Assembly: GCA_027592745.1 (NCBI GenBank)
Contig: JAQCLG010000004.1
Coordinates: 1 to 53,320, forward strand
Direction of reading: 5' to 3'
Length of the DNA stretch: 53,320 nt
Origin: Pseudomonadota bacterium
GTDB taxonomy: Bacteria; Pseudomonadota; Alphaproteobacteria; SP197
The translations under genes were made by a program, and so were the position numbers. This document shows positions 53,257-53,320 of the stretch, piece after piece. The notes beneath the pieces are model-generated. The model saw only the letters and a program-made list of their open reading frames with translations, was not told the origin of the DNA and searched no databases. How positions within the stretch are numbered: the first letter of the stretch is position 1; the number at the start of each line of letters is the position of its first letter.

Positions 53257-53320
53257 AGTCTGTCCGGAGACTTCATGAGGGATTGCAGAGTTTTCTGATC
53301 ATGAGACGGATGGAGGCGAG
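53257..53320 (+). mobile_element. Possible end of an insertion sequence at the window edge
   Basis: From about 53257 the sequence (GAGTCTGTCCGGAGACTTCA) no longer reads as Mrr and looks like the terminal inverted repeat plus leader of an insertion sequence; I recall similar GAGTCTGTCCGGA ends from IS5-type elements. An ATG at 53301 could open a transposase, but the window ends. Only one end is visible, so this is tentative. Confidence 0.4.

Overview
The window is GC-rich (about two thirds G+C by eye), densely coded chromosomal DNA. Gene content and protein style (dipeptide-type ABC importers, urea carboxylase-associated DUF1989 proteins, DMSP-lyase-like cupins, dimethylglycine-dehydrogenase-type flavoproteins, GTG/TTG starts, TAGAGC-ended palindromic repeats) suggest an alphaproteobacterium, possibly Rhodospirillales-like. 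That taxonomic call is inference. I see no rRNA, tRNA, CRISPR array or complete mobile element.

Layout. (1) 1-6.6 kb: cut-off TauE/SafE permease, a DUF1989 protein, an alkylation-repair pair (AlkA-like glycosylase plus an AlkC-like gene broken by an in-frame TAA), a HAD phosphatase, a MATE exporter, a small secreted protein and a dienelactone-hydrolase-like lipoprotein. (2) 6.6-13.1 kb: an extracytoplasmic solute-binding protein diverging from a DoeB-like deacylase, a GntR/FCD regulator, a second DUF1989 protein and a CocE-type hydrolase. (3) 13.1-22.2 kb: a second family-5 binding protein, a flavin amine oxidase, an AI-2E-family membrane protein, and a dipeptide-type ABC operon (two permeases plus one ATPase that fuses the usual two) behind a perfect palindrome, ending in a DUF1330 gene and a secreted protein. 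(4) 22.2-31.4 kb: amidase, DUF4010 membrane protein, a second CocE hydrolase, then two tandem DMSP-lyase-like cupin genes, each behind a matching promoter-like sequence, and an 819-residue FAD/GcvT demethylase-type oxidoreductase. (5) 31.4-40.3 kb: SRPBCC protein, ABC-2 permease, enoyl-CoA hydratase, tartrate/D-malate-type dehydrogenase, a higBA toxin-antitoxin pair with a tandem dyad operator, a serine hydrolase, an orphan CoxL-type molybdoenzyme subunit and a creatinase-like M24 protein. (6) 40.3-41.1 kb: a low-GC patch bounded by nested repeats and holding a small zinc-ribbon membrane protein. (7) 41.2-49.8 kb: ABC-F ATPase, threonine-synthase-like PLP enzyme, small envelope proteins (one internally duplicated), a 3-hydroxyisobutyrate-dehydrogenase-type reductase, wrbA with a divergent LysR gene, and an inositol-monophosphatase-family enzyme. 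(8) 49.9-52.5 kb: a two-gene N,N-dimethylformamidase-like operon. (9) 52.5-53.3 kb: a low-GC Mrr-type endonuclease gene whose 5' end appears cut by an insertion element at the right edge.

How it works together (inference): much of the window looks like a scavenging region for small organic nitrogen and methylated compounds. Importers bring in peptides, amides or betaine-like molecules; amidase, CocE hydrolases, DoeB-like deacylase, M24 enzyme and formamidase cut amide or ester bonds; amine oxidase and the FAD/GcvT enzyme remove amino or N-methyl groups; tartrate dehydrogenase, hydratase and reductase feed carbon to central metabolism. Leads most worth following are the formamidase-like operon, the tandem cupin plus demethylase cluster, the interrupted alkC, the repeat-bounded low-GC island and the damaged mrr edge.
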